Shown: piece by piece, positions 36,138 to 48,059 of the stretch
Layout of the letters: each line of letters opens with the position of its first letter
Numbering within the stretch: the stretch's first letter is position 1
Assembly (NCBI RefSeq): GCF_016802725.1
Contig: NC_052669.1
Location: 3,310,501 to 3,374,500 of the forward strand
Origin: Solenopsis invicta
Taxonomy: Eukaryota > Arthropoda > Insecta > Hymenoptera > Formicidae
Length of the DNA stretch: 64,000 bases
Reading direction: 5' to 3'
Notes under the pieces: generated by a model
Told to the model about the DNA's origin: nothing
The model's database searches: none
What the model saw: only the letters and a program-made list of their open reading frames with translations
Program-made: the position numbers and the translations under genes

Positions 36138-36570
36138 CGCTAAAGGAAAGTGTTTGGTACGAATATTTGTGACTATAATTGGTAAAATAATTATGCTCAG
36201 GAGCTCTATTTTTATAGTTATTACTTATTATAATATTATTAACTATAACTTTATGTTTACAGTTTTATTAACTTGATAAACTAAAAAATTGACTATAAAT
36301 TATATTAATAATAATTTTAAACATTAATTGTAAAAAATATTAAGATATGGATAGTAAAAATAAATTAAGTATTTTTTATATATAGTAAATAAAATAACAC
36401 AATTATAAAATATTTCTGGAACATTTATGTATTAATATTTATGTAATAATTACAACTAATAGCTATAATTTAATTGCATGGTTAAAACAACTATGAAGGT
36501 ATAGTTAGCATAAAAAATGACTATGGATTATAGCTAAATTATAGTAATTGTGCAGTCTTTTTTTTCAGTG
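36138..36570. mobile_element. CACTGA-ended non-autonomous element, shorter copy
   Basis: The right end is TTTTTTTTCAGTG followed by TA. The left end, TA then CGCTAAAGGAAAGTGTTTGG, is a decayed CACTGAAAAAAAGTGTTT. The inside shares AAGATATGGATA, TTTATGTAATAATTAC-like blocks and repeated ACTATAATT/AATTATAGT words with the copy at 9957-10680. It is about 430 bp, non-coding and TA-flanked. Confidence 0.6.
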
Positions 36571-36984
36571 TATTATGCGATTAATAAAAATCAAATTAAA
36601 GTCAATTAAAACATGACGGGTCGCTCGAAAATACATAATCGGAATTTATTATTGTACGCTCAATACATTTCGAGCACACAAATAACACGAGTATATGTAT
36701 TATTAATAAAGCAGCAATATATCACTATTTTCCGTTACTTCGATCATACATACAACTCGGAAGTTTCTGTACTTCATGGTTTTTAATCCGAAACGTACGA
36801 AAACATTTTAACCGGAAAAATTCGAAGTACGATACAAGATATAATATTAATATATCAAATCAAAGTTTATTAAGCAATTGATTATTACGCGAAGTGTATT
36901 TTAATGAAATAATTTAAGTTCTATCTCCCATCGGCACAATTTCTCTTACGCGCGAGATATCTGTTTCGATAAATCTGTCACGAT

Positions 36985-37200
36985 ATATTTACGAGCAATT
37001 AATTAAAACGCGTGCTAATAATTGATAAATGCTCGTAGGGAATGATCGCATATTCTCTTAGCACTTGTCGCGGTTGCGTTTCGAGTCTCGGGGGGATAAT
37101 GCGATGAGTTTCGGCGTGCGAATAGCAGGGTGGTGACCTTGCGTAAACACGGCAGCGCTTTCCGTCGGTATTTCAAGACAAGTACCATAGCCGTGCACCA
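36985..37200 (+). repeat. Direct repeat, copy 1 of 2
   Basis: This copy pairs with 37635-37870. The shared core is TTCTCTTAGCACTTGTCGCG against TTCTCTTGACACTCGTCGCG, followed by GTTGCGTTTCGAG/ATCGCGTTTCGAG, GATAAYGCGAT, a GTGYGAATRG block and GGTGACC. The offset is about 660 bp. Confidence 0.65.
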
Positions 37201-37350
37201 ACCGTTTCGTTACCATTACAGAATATTTATATGCGGCGTAAAATAAATAAACAAAAATACGGTATATATTTATTTTACACTGTGTATAAACATTCCGCAA
37301 CACGGGACGGTTGGTGCACCACAGCTTCGGTACTTTGGATATACCGAAGT
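37173..37350. repeat. Long imperfect hairpin with stem of about 75 nt
   Basis: The left arm holds AAGTACCATAGCCGTGCACC, AACCGTTTCG and GCGGCGTAAAATAAATA. The right arm holds TATTTATTTTACACTGTGTA, CGGGACGGTTGGTGCACC and CGGTACTT, the complementary order, with a loop of about 14 nt. Mismatches are scattered through the stem. It is longer than a typical miRNA precursor and may be a MITE remnant or a small hairpin-RNA source. The sequence does not match any insect miRNA I recall. Confidence 0.6.
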
Positions 37351-37634
37351 TGTTCGAATCAATGTGGCCAACTGATTCTTGCACTATTTTGCGCGCGTTC
37401 TAAATTTGAGAACGATAGACAAGCTGCTTTAAAATCGGCAAAATATATCCGTAGCACGATATGTTTCAACGCGGGATAAATTCGAGTCCGAGTGTCGCTA
37501 AAGCAATAACTATCGCCCGTGGATATTGCGAAACTGTAGATTACAATTCTCATTCTCTGTTGCCTCGGATTTCTACCTCAAACGGATAAATTGCTCGAAA
37601 TACTGCTTCGATAAGTAGCCGTCGCCTCGATACG

Positions 37635-37870
37635 CTTACGAATTGTTATCCGCGGGAATTAATCACGAGGAACGATAATCGTTAACTGTTCCAAGGGAAT
37701 AATTGCGTTTTCTCTTGACACTCGTCGCGATCGCGTTTCGAGGAATAATAACGCGATAACGCTACCGGTCCGCTTGGAGGTTTGCCGTGTGAATGGTTAG
37801 CACGGTGACCATGTTTATCCAACGACACGCTACGTACTGCAAAGGACTCGGAGTTCTAGTAGCTATTTCA
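37635..37870 (+). repeat. Direct repeat, copy 2 of 2
   Basis: This is the second copy of the 36985-37200 sequence, with TTTTCTCTTGACACTCGTCG, CGCGTTTCGAGGAATAATAA and GTGAATGGTTAGCACGGTGA in the same order. The long hairpin that follows copy 1 is absent here. Confidence 0.65.
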
Positions 37871-38064
37871 TTGTCGCTATAAGATATTTAACGCGCTACA
37901 AACTGAATATTCCGTTGCTTGCATTACGAATTAATGTAAACTGTCACATATTTTGCTTTGTAGACTTTCTATCGTCGTAGTGTCGTCTAAAATGTAACGA
38001 TCAGTTTCTCTCTCAATTGAAAACTTTTTTCACCGTCAAAAGAAGTTTAAACAATTTTTAACAT

Positions 38065-38127
38065 GCCTCAGTGATTGAGTTGGTTAAAACACCGGAAAGT
38101 CATTTTCAGATTCGATTTCTGGCTAAA
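38065..38127 (+). repeat. tRNA-derived SINE-like head or tRNA pseudogene
   Basis: GCCTCAGTGATTGAGTTGGT followed by TAAAACACCGG has the layout of a tRNA 5' half: an A-box-like GATTGAGTTGG (usual TRGCNNAGTNGG) and then a D-loop. AGATTCGATTTC, about 35 nt later, resembles a B box (GGTTCGANTCC). The acceptor stem does not close, and the B box lacks its leading GG, so this is not a working tRNA. A head of this type is usual for insect SINEs. The extent past 38127 is unclear, because the following AT-rich tail has no defined end. Confidence 0.5.
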
Positions 38128-38179
38128 ATGTTGATTTTCGCAACAAACTCTTTAAAAATTTTTTAAAGGAAAAGGGTTC

Positions 38180-40540
38180 TTATATTTAAATGCTTGTTAG
38201 TATTATTTATTATTAAACTGACTTTTAATTTAATAACATGATATCACTATTTTTTGTTCAACTTAGAACTAAAGGGCTTGAGTTGTGTAAATGAATTATA
38301 AATCATCATCAATTGTGTGTGGTCAATTTTAGTTGCTTTTTTCTTTAATTAGCTTTGTTTATTTTCAAATCAAAATTTTTTATTCTACTTAAAGTTTTAA
38401 CGTTATAATAAACGTTATTAAAGTATCATGTAAGGAATGCTAACATGAAATATATTGGAATTATTCGTTTATTACCAAGTGTATCTCGCTATTTCGTAGA
38501 GAAGATGCTATGTGCGGCTAACTATATAAAGTACGGCTTTCTTACGTAAGCGTGAAGAAATCGTGTACTTCTCAATCGTAAGTCGATTTTCAAGCGTTCG
38601 CACTCGTGCCAAGATGTTATTTTGAGCGTCGTTTTTCGAGAAAGCTGTATCCTATTCTCAACATAAATGCGATACGCGCATACAACTCCTAGTTGGAAGT
38701 AGACAGCGCCTCGCGGAAATAGCTACGTAACCGTACGAGAGATAAAACAAGAACGAGAATGTCACTTTCGTGCTATATTCCTTTCTGCAATCGCAAGTGG
38801 TTGAAACAAGCGCGGAATTTGTCCCGCCGTATGTGTTTCGTTTCGCCTACATCGTGGAACTTAGGCCGCTTGTATAAAAAAAAGTTAAGCAGTTTTAGTA
38901 ATAGCTCATATAAAATGCTTCATATTCACAGGTCATCAGGGATGTGTTTTTCTTTTAGTAATAAAGACAGACCGCTGCATCGCGTACTACTTTGAAGAGA
39001 GGATAAGGGTAAAGCTGATAGTCTCTTTTATTCCTTTTATCGCGTCATCCAGTCGGCTTCTACTGAGAAAGGGCGTTTTCTACGAGCTTTTGTGATATCT
39101 CAAGACTGAGTCTCATTTACGATATAACAATTCCCCTTTATTATTTCTATCATATCCACAGAGAATAGCCAGAAATAGCTACGTTTGAGAATTCAGTTAA
39201 AAAATTTTGTGGAATTGTTTTCAATTGACTGCGAATTGCGTTTTATCAAATAAACACAGGCAGCACAATATAAATGGATAGATATGTACAAAAAATATTT
39301 TTATGTAGTTACGTATTAGGGATTTATTTATACATAACATTTATTGTGTGTAATATATTTAAATGTAGATTCTCAAATTTTAATAAATTACATTGGCGGA
39401 ATATGCGAGTTATTTAACAGGCTAGATACAAAATATTTTTATTACGCGTACGTCCTGCTATTTTTTTATCTATTTCTTTTCCATTATTATTAACAAATAT
39501 TACTATAAATATTAAATAAAAACAAGAATCTAAATAAAACTGTAAATAAAACTGATTTTACTTACACATACAATATAAATTCTAAATAGTAAAAAAGAAA
39601 CATTAAAATTAGTTATTAAAATTAAAAACATTCAAGACTTTGACATATCAGTAAAATAGCAACGCAATTAAGAGAATATTTCAGAACAAGTAAATCTCGC
39701 GTTTGTTCTATTTGGCAATTAGGTGGTGGAATCTTAGCAATTAGATTGCGCAGCTCGGGAGTAATTTTAGTTATAAACTTTTATTCTCCAAAATCAAGAA
39801 TTCAGTTGCAAGACACAAGCTCACTTAAAAAAAACAATTCCTAAGTTTTATTCTCGCCATCTGAGTCTTAAAAAATTATCCTCACTGAAGAAAGTAAGCG
39901 TTTATCGAAACAAGTCGCTCTCCTTCATTATTCATGGGTTCAACCAGGAAAGACCGAGCTTTTGCCTTCCGAGAAGCGGGAATATTCCGTCTCTCGATTT
40001 TTCGATAACGCTTCTTGCCTTGAATATTTATGGTGTACTGTTTGTAATGATCGTAACTCTCGACGGCGTTCCTTTTCTCGTTGTAGTCGTCGTAGTCGTC
40101 GGCATTCCTTTCCTTTCCGACAAAACTCCGTGATTGTGCTCAGCGATTCCGCTCCCTCGCCCTTCTTTTTAGCGCCCTCAAAGAGAGACCAAGAGCGAGA
40201 AAGGAGAAAAAAATAAATGAGCTCGCGACTGAGAGGACGCGACGCGCTTTCCTGAGGAGATAGGGGACGGTTACCCTTCGTTAGAGGCAAAAAGCTAATG
40301 CGAGGTTACGCGAGATTGGACTCCGATCGGCCATTTATACGACGTCAATCGATCCTGGTTTTATCTGCTGTTGACTCGATGTTAAGCGAATCGTCCGTTC
40401 CAAGCCCCCTCCGACGACAAATGGCTATTGCTGACGTGCAACGCGCATCGGGTCCACGAGATACAATACACATGTCGCTAGCAAACGCGAGCACATTCCT
40501 GCCCCGTTACATCGCCTGTGTATTACATCTCTGTGTATAT
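38180..40540. other. No gene seen
   Basis: The region is AT-rich with CpG-rich patches at 38.47-38.76 kb and 39.90-40.47 kb. Overlapping frames of 84-122 codons in the second patch are Arg/Ser-rich low-complexity translations. No exon or RNA gene was recognised. Confidence 0.5.
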
Positions 40541-40543
40541 ATG

Positions 40544-40584
<41 letters not shown>

Positions 40585-40616
40585 ATATGTGTATGTGTGT
40601 GTGTGTGTGTGTGTGT
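40544..40616. repeat. Compound (TA)n(TG)n microsatellite
   Basis: A TA run of about 34 bp is followed by mixed GTATAT units and a TG run of about 22 bp. It has the same TA-to-TG layout as the array at 27934-28012. Confidence 0.95.
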
Positions 40617-40679
40617 TTCTACGTACACCGTATGATATAGTGCACAGTCGTGGAATTGCTACTTGAAGTGATAATTTTT

Positions 40680-43600
40680 TGTCCCGTGGCGACAGTAACA
40701 CTCCGACGCGCCGGTTCCGCAACCTGTTTGTTATGTTAGACGAGGCAATTTGTTGCTTCCAAGTCGCAGGCTGCTCTTTCGGACAAAGTGGACCGGGAGA
40801 TTTTCGCCCGTGTCACGATGAGAAGCGCTTCTCGCACGAACTCGTGTCGAATTTACGATCGACTATGAAACCACTATTAAATCTATTGGCTGGATCTTCA
40901 TGAAATCCTCTCAAACTTTTTTTGTCTATTATCTTTCCAATCATTTTTGCTCTTTTTAGCACTTTACGCGTTTTTTTTTTGTATTGTTAATATTTTCGTG
41001 AGATCGATGTCGATAAAATCATAAAATAAAAATGGAATGAAAAGTATAATAATAAATCTTGAATTATTGTTTATTAATTATATACGTAATACAATAATAC
41101 TTATTAATATAAATACATTTAATAATACTAAAAGAGTGAAAGAGTTAAAGTTACAAGAATGCAAGTTAAATAAAAATATATTTAAAAAATGTATGCAATT
41201 CTTGCTACGTTTAAGAAATAAAATTTTATATTAAAACAATATAGTATATTTTAATCCAAGAAACAATGACATTAATGTCTGCTCTTGTTTCATTACAATT
41301 ACAGTATCCTTCAGAAGATAGTTATGCTTATTGAAATCATGGTACTGTTGAGCATCGAAATGTATGTATGTATGCCGCCTTGCAGCGGCAAGTTGCTGCA
41401 AGTTGTGTAAATGCATCGCCAGTTAACGCGTAATTTCTCGCATATGAAATCGTCGATACGAAATATGCGGATGGAATATGCGAAGGTAGCATATGAGACG
41501 CAAAAGCTTCGTAATAATTCGCGGGTAAGTAGAAACTTCGCTGAGGCTCGCGCGACGCACATTCAAAAGCAATAATTACGCGAATTGAAATGTACGGAAT
41601 ATCTAGCGCGAAGCCTAGAATCGGTATTAGTAAATCCCGTGGATGACGGGAGTGAAAACGGTATAGCACTGTAGCTATAATAAGACAGGATGAAGCCTCG
41701 TCGCGTGTATACTCCATTACAACGTGCCGGAATATTCATCGGTTGAGGGTATGCTAAATACTGAATTCGCTATCGCAACCGCTTCTAACTGATCGCGGAT
41801 ACAACACCGTGGATATCTGCGTGTGCATGTTTCAGGGTAGAATAGCGACTGATTACGAGATAGAATAATAACGCGCGATGGTACGCGAAATATGATCTTC
41901 GCATCGCTTTACTTCCTTCGGACTTCTGAAATGAGATTACGTTGTTAATTATATGTTAATTGCAACACTTTCTCTATAGCTATCAAAAAAACTATTAATG
42001 TACTATGACATTTTCAACATTAAACACGTTAGTTTAAGTGTTTATTTAAAAAAGATATTTTATAAACAAATTTTTAAAATTGCGAAACATTAAATTTATT
42101 TTTTCTAAAATTAATTAAATAAAAAAATAATTAGAAGAAATTAGTGTGTCATATTGCTAAATATAAACATTTTTAAATTTACCTATATGTAACATGTTTA
42201 TATGAAACATTTTATATATAATTAAAAGTATATACATATGTATATCTTTTATATAAATAGAGATGAGTTATGGTAATTTATCTTTTACATTACAATCTTT
42301 CATAATATAATAAATTTATCTTTAAAACTGTCGCAAAATAGATAAAAAGCCTCTTCAAGAAAAGAGCATTGAAAAATATAATTCTTATTTATTTCATTTT
42401 TACGCGTCTTGTATAAATCGATGCTTTTCAATGTAGTATGCTTTAAACTCACAATCGAATTTTCAAGCCAATTTCTAGTTTTATCGTAAAGACTTCTTAT
42501 CCTTATAACCTTTAGAAATACTTTATATTTATATCCCATAAAATTCACGCAAAATTTCACAGCAATCCTTGAAAGGCGCAGCCAAATAATAATGATTTTT
42601 TGCGAGAGAAAAAATTTAAAACGGATATTGCGTGACGTTTTTCACGTTATTCATGTATAATTTATGTTCAATTCATTTATAGAAGATGTAAAACTACTTT
42701 AAATAATTTTCGCCATTATAAGATATCAATATTTTACTGAACAAATTAATTTTGTGATATATGCACCTCCCATATGAAATAGGAATAATTGTCTACTACA
42801 ACAAATTTCATAACCGTTATTTTTTTTTGTAAGAAAAAAAAACTGGAAATTAAAAGATATAGTAATTTTCCAACGTGAAAATATATCAATGTAACATTTT
42901 CTCCCTTAATAATAATGTACGTAATTCTAGATACAAGCATAAGTTATCTTAATAAACAACTCACGTTGCGTGTTGTGGGATTAAATTCACGGAGCATCGT
43001 TTATTCTAACAGCGGTCTTCATAAACAAAAGGGTAGAGGTGCCCAAGAATTCCCTTCTCTCGGAGACATCAATTATCGTCGTCCTAGTAACGAATCGGGG
43101 CCGAGCACGTCCATTCGACCGTTCTCACCGGTGCCCGGGGCAGAAAAGGGAGAGGCAGCAGAATTCTCGAGAGGAATCATGTCAGCCGACATTCATAAAC
43201 CACAACAGGCGTAAATGTATTTGTTCGCTAAATATTCAGCTTATTTTTAAGTTCGTATCTCTCCCTTCCTCTTTCTCTCTTTTCAAAGAGTATGCAACGT
43301 TAGGACATTATTTATGAAGGACGGGAACAGGAAAAAGATACAGATGAAAAAGAAAAAAAAATAACAGGAAATAAAGGCGGAAAGAAAAAAGGAAGGAAGA
43401 TAAGGACAATGTTTATTATATGCTTCAGGAAGGACTTCTTTTATGACTAAAATTGGACTCGCGACAGAGTTGTGACTCCGTCGGCTTTAACGCATTCACA
43501 TATAAATGACAGCGAAAAGGAGAAGATCGTGAAAATAAAGGAAACCCAAGAACATAGAGAATATCGTATGGACATTTCTATTGTAGAAAGCAGCAAGATC

Positions 43601-46600
43601 CTCGAAAAAGAAGTGTTTGCTACGTAAATACTCAAACTACTTTATTTGCCTTCTGCCAGAGTGGAAATGTTCGAACCTGCTGTAATTCATTGCTGGATAT
43701 TGTGGCTGAAATATACATGTATCTGTTATATACACATCTACTCCTCTTTATTAGAGATCATGTATCATTATTGGTTTGCGCTGTGGATAGAAGTGGTGAA
43801 GAGCCCTATGTATTATAATCTAATTGAGATAGCGAGAACATAATTAAACGATGCTTGACACTTGTATTTTATTACTTTGATATTAATCATTATTTGTCAC
43901 ATTAGAAACTTTTTATTAAATTTTCTTATTGTTTTTATCGCCAGCACATCATAACAAAAGTTGATTTTAAATGAATCTGATTTTCTAAATAACAATTTTT
44001 AATTTCTCTGTATTCAAATGCGATTTTTTCGCATATTCCCGTACATGTAGACATTGCCGACAAGAAATACAAATTTTAACGCGGAGACTTACAGCAATGA
44101 GGTACGTCTATCGAGCGGTGGAGTCTATTTACGTGCATTAAATTATGAAAGCAGCACGAGTATATATAAACACGCCGGCTTGCATACATGTATGATCAAC
44201 AATGATCGCGGGCTGAATTGCATACCTATAGAAATATTCCCATTTGCTGCCGCGTAGATATAGGGAAGGGGAGAAGTGGAAGATCGAGCGGAGTTCCGGA
44301 ATAATATTTACTTTACAATCGGTGCTTCGTTATGAGTCCCTGGCACTTTTACGAAGCGTTCGATTGTCGTACGCTCACATGGGAATTCGCGCATCGTGTA
44401 CAGCACGTATTGTCTTCTCACATTGCGTGTGCGTACAAATCGCTCGGCGTTTAGACCGCAACAGGCCAAACGTGAAACGAAATTTCGCGGCTCGTTTGCG
44501 AGTGTGATCGCTTTATCTCTCATGCAGTGACACCGCGATGCGCATGCCGAAATTATTATTGTATTATCCGCGAGGTGTAATATAGTAACACGCAATTATA
44601 TATATATGCATAAAGTGCACCTTGACGATTGGACATAAATGCAAGCTGATGTGCTCTTTTATGAGGATGCTGTTTAAATACGCTCAAGTTGTAAGTTAGA
44701 ATTGCAGCTTTGTTCTGCATTTGCTTAGTGTATTTGTCATGTGTATGTATCAAGCTTCGTGTATCTCATTACGCGAAAATGTTTGATGAAAATATTTGTA
44801 TAACATAGTATATATATAATTTCTTTTAAATTCAATTTATTATAAATATCTTATTCCTGTTTTAAATCAATAAGAAATTAATATTGTAATAAAGCAATCT
44901 TAACAATCAGCACATTTTTACTAATAATACTTATATTCACAATTTTGATGAAACGATACCTGATGATTTATAGCCGATTATATTTTAGGCATAAAATGGA
45001 GAAATGAATCCGAGATATAATCAAATATCATTTCTATTAACAAAGATTCGCACTTTTGGCAATCGGATCATTCTTCGCAGGGAAAAATTTAATTGATTAA
45101 TTTACATAAATTTACGTAAATTTATTTGATCGTCAATACTTTTACTAATGCGTCAGTTCAACTAATCATGAAGTTTCGCTTAAATGCTCGTATTCCGATT
45201 TTCGCATCCTAGGAAAAAAATTAAGGAGATACTTTTAAACCCTTATAAAGCTCATTGTTTCGAAATTATCCGGGAGCGTTCGTCGCGAAGGCGCGAACAC
45301 GCGAGAGTTCGCAAGCTCGATGAAGCGAGAACGAATCCGAACGACGTCGCTTTGCACGTTGAATTAGTGGATTATCACCGTGCTTGGGAAGACATTGGGA
45401 GGCGAACGAGCATTCTAATGGCGTCGCGGATACGCCACTGTTCCAGCAACCTTCCGGCCTTCCAGAATCGCAGTGAATTACGAGTACCAGGAATTCTTAA
45501 AGCTTCTCACGTAATGAGAGTCTCCAGGATATAGGGAACGGAGCGCTTCCCAGCTTCGAAATTCATTAACGGACCTTGCCCCTTTACCTTCTATCCTCTC
45601 CTTTCTCCACTCCTGTCTTGTTCCCGTCTATCCTCTTTCGCGACCGTCCGTCTCTACCCTCTTCCTCCTCTCCTTCTCCCCTTTTTGCCAGCGTCTCATT
45701 TTCCCAGTCGCAGTGTGCGAACCGTTGCACTTGCGCCACCCGGTTAATGGTATTTTTATAGGTTTACTTGTTTCTCGCCCGGTGAGCGGACACCGCTGAT
45801 CGACCGCGCTAATTATTTCCGGAGATAATCGAAAGAGTGGACACGCTCGCTCTTCGTTTTCTGGTGGGGGAACTGCCTGAATTGTATATTATCATGGTGA
45901 AATGAAGTAACCGCCGCCGCGCCGTGGGCTTTAAGAGTTACTCTCTGATAATTGAATTGCGCATTATTAGAGGGGACCGCTCTAATTACAGCTTGCTTGA
46001 CGTAAATTATAGATTGTAATAATAAATTATGCGAGAGGGGAAAGATTCTTTTAAGAAAATAGAATGTAAGAAGAATCTTTGTTATTTTGTCATTTATTAA
46101 GCAATGTAGATACTTTGTAGATCGTGCCATCATATATATTGACTTTTCGCAGCATATAAATAAAAATATGTTTTATTTAGTAAAATATCATTTTCTCTGT
46201 AAAGCAATTTTTTATCCACTTTTAATATAGTCTACATTTTTTTAAATACAATTATAACATCATTCAAATTAAAACGAGAGCTTCTCAATCTGCTTAATAT
46301 GTAAAATAATTAATAACTGAGTTTTTTTTTAGTAATTACAGATCTTATAGTGTCTAACCAAAAACGTCATGATATTATAAATTTATATAAAGTTTTGCTT
46401 CGTAGCTCCTAACTAAGTTTGAGACGCGCTTTCTTGATAGACAATTTGAGTGATTTAAGACGTCACCAAAGTTTCGTGCAAGTTTTTGCTGGGGGAGGTA
46501 AACTCGCGTCATAGAGAAACGAAAGTCATCGTCAGAAACAGAAGAAGCGTGTCGGTTTCACAGCAGCTCGCGCGATTCGTTCGTAAATTCCTCTGAGTTA

Positions 46601-47070
46601 ACGATTTTCGAACTACGGTGGACGCGGAAGTCATTGCCTAACGATGTCAATGTTTCTGCGATCTACTGGAGAGCAGTTAGAACTTTCTGATCGAAATGGT
46701 TCTTCACGGTAGTTTCAATTGGAGTGAATCGGAACTTCCACTTGGAAAATGGACCCTGATTTAACTGCGATTGGTACATTGTCGACTTCTTAAAAGTTTG
46801 TTGCTGATTCTGTTGATGAATTTACTTCTTCCAGTTCTTGACACGTATGTTTAAACGTGACAATAATTCTTAATAATTAAATTAAATTAAATTGATCTTC
46901 ATCTGTCAAAAATATTTTGGAACAAGTTTGCAATGAGTTACAATAAAATTGTATTTGCTCGAGTTCAGTGAGATCAATTCCCTTAATAATCAAATTAAAT
47001 TGTTAAATTGCTCAAAATTATTTCGAAAAGGATAAAATGCGGAAACTTGTAAAGCTTACAATTATTATTT
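40680..47070. other. Long gene-free stretch with CpG-rich islands
   Basis: CpG-rich patches lie at about 40.68-40.90, 41.38-41.93, 43.00-43.22, 44.04-44.56, 45.23-45.88 and 46.40-46.76 kb. Each has short overlapping frames on both strands (at most 126 codons) without domains. A pyrimidine-rich tract covers about 45576-45700. The DNA between the patches is AT-rich. I find no exon, tRNA or transposon protein. Confidence 0.5.
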
Positions 47071-47073
47071 CTA

Positions 47074-47239
47074 CACTGAAAAATGCTGCAATATGAATTA
47101 AAATGTATTGTTGATTCAATTAAACATCGAATCACGGGCTGACACTAGTACATGTTATTGAATCAATTAAATTTTACTTGTTGAACTATATTTGTTATTA
47201 TTTTTATTTTTAATCTTTTTGTTTCATTAACACTCAGTG
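47074..47239. mobile_element. Probable MITE with CACTGA ends
   Basis: The left end is TA followed by CACTGAAAAATGCTGCAATA and the right end is TTAACACTCAGTG followed by TT. Inner words partly pair (GATTCAATTAAACAT against the TGAATCAATTAAATTTTA side). The right flank is TT in place of TA, and the pairing is weaker than in the other CACTGA elements. Confidence 0.4.
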
Positions 47240-47768
47240 TTTGCACTGAATTAACGTAATCCGAACTGATATTCAAAATTGTAGCATTTGTAAACAAATC
47301 GTCAGGAAATCGAAATTTTCAAAAGAAGAATGAAAATATAAGTAGAGATGAGTAATTGGACTATTTAAGATTCTAGTTATGAGTGTACATCCTAAATAGT
47401 AATGGAACTCTGAAGTCAATTTAAGTAAGGATTTATCTTAAAAGTTGTGTTTTAAGTACGGTAAATATGCGGCGCACAATTTGGGGAATTCAACACACAA
47501 AAAAATGAATTTTTAAAGAATATGCATAAATGCTCTAATCTAAGAATATTTTATGCTTAGGATAGCGTCAAGACTAAATAATCTTCGATTAAGAATAAAT
47601 TATTCTTAAAACAAAGCAGAAAGATATTCTTAATTGAAAACAAATTTCACTTTATTTAAAGAATAGAATTGCGCCCGTTTAATATTAAATGTGTTTGTAA
47701 TAATAGAGTTATTTTTTCTTCAATGCGGGCGGGTCTGTTGCGGCGAATTCATTGCACATTTCACTCAT

Positions 47769-47837
47769 GTTGCCTGTGGGTAGCAGATCCGATGCAACAG
47801 ATCCGTCGCGGTAGATCCGCCTGTCTGTACAGGCAAC
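47769..47837. repeat. AGATCCG triplet array inside a short hairpin
   Basis: AGATCCG occurs three times with an exact 14-bp period (47785, 47799, 47813). It is bracketed by GTTGCCTGT (47769-47777) and its complement ACAGGCAAC (47829-47837). It lies in the left flank of the large inverted repeat. It could be a protein-binding array or a transposon subterminal region. Confidence 0.6.
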
Positions 47838-48059
47838 CGGCGTTTCTCTATCGCTATGACAAAGTCGGCCGTCTGTTAATTATGGACATAGGTTAAGTAG
47901 GACGAGCTGAACATATTACTTATCTTTGAAAGTCTAAATCACATTTTGAAGGCATGCTCTGTGAATATAATATTTCACTTACGAAACTATCCTCATTTAA
48001 ACTATCCTTATTTAATCACTGATAGTCTGTTCAAAAATGAGTTTAGTTATAGCAATAAC

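Noticed and set aside
37173..37350. Known miRNA precursor
   Set aside because: The stem is too long and mismatched, and neither arm matches an insect miRNA I remember. It is kept only as an unclassified hairpin.
38759..38995. Cysteine-containing start resembling a zinc-finger (THAP-like) N-terminus
   Set aside because: Only the first two cysteines fit. The later conserved residues of such domains are missing.
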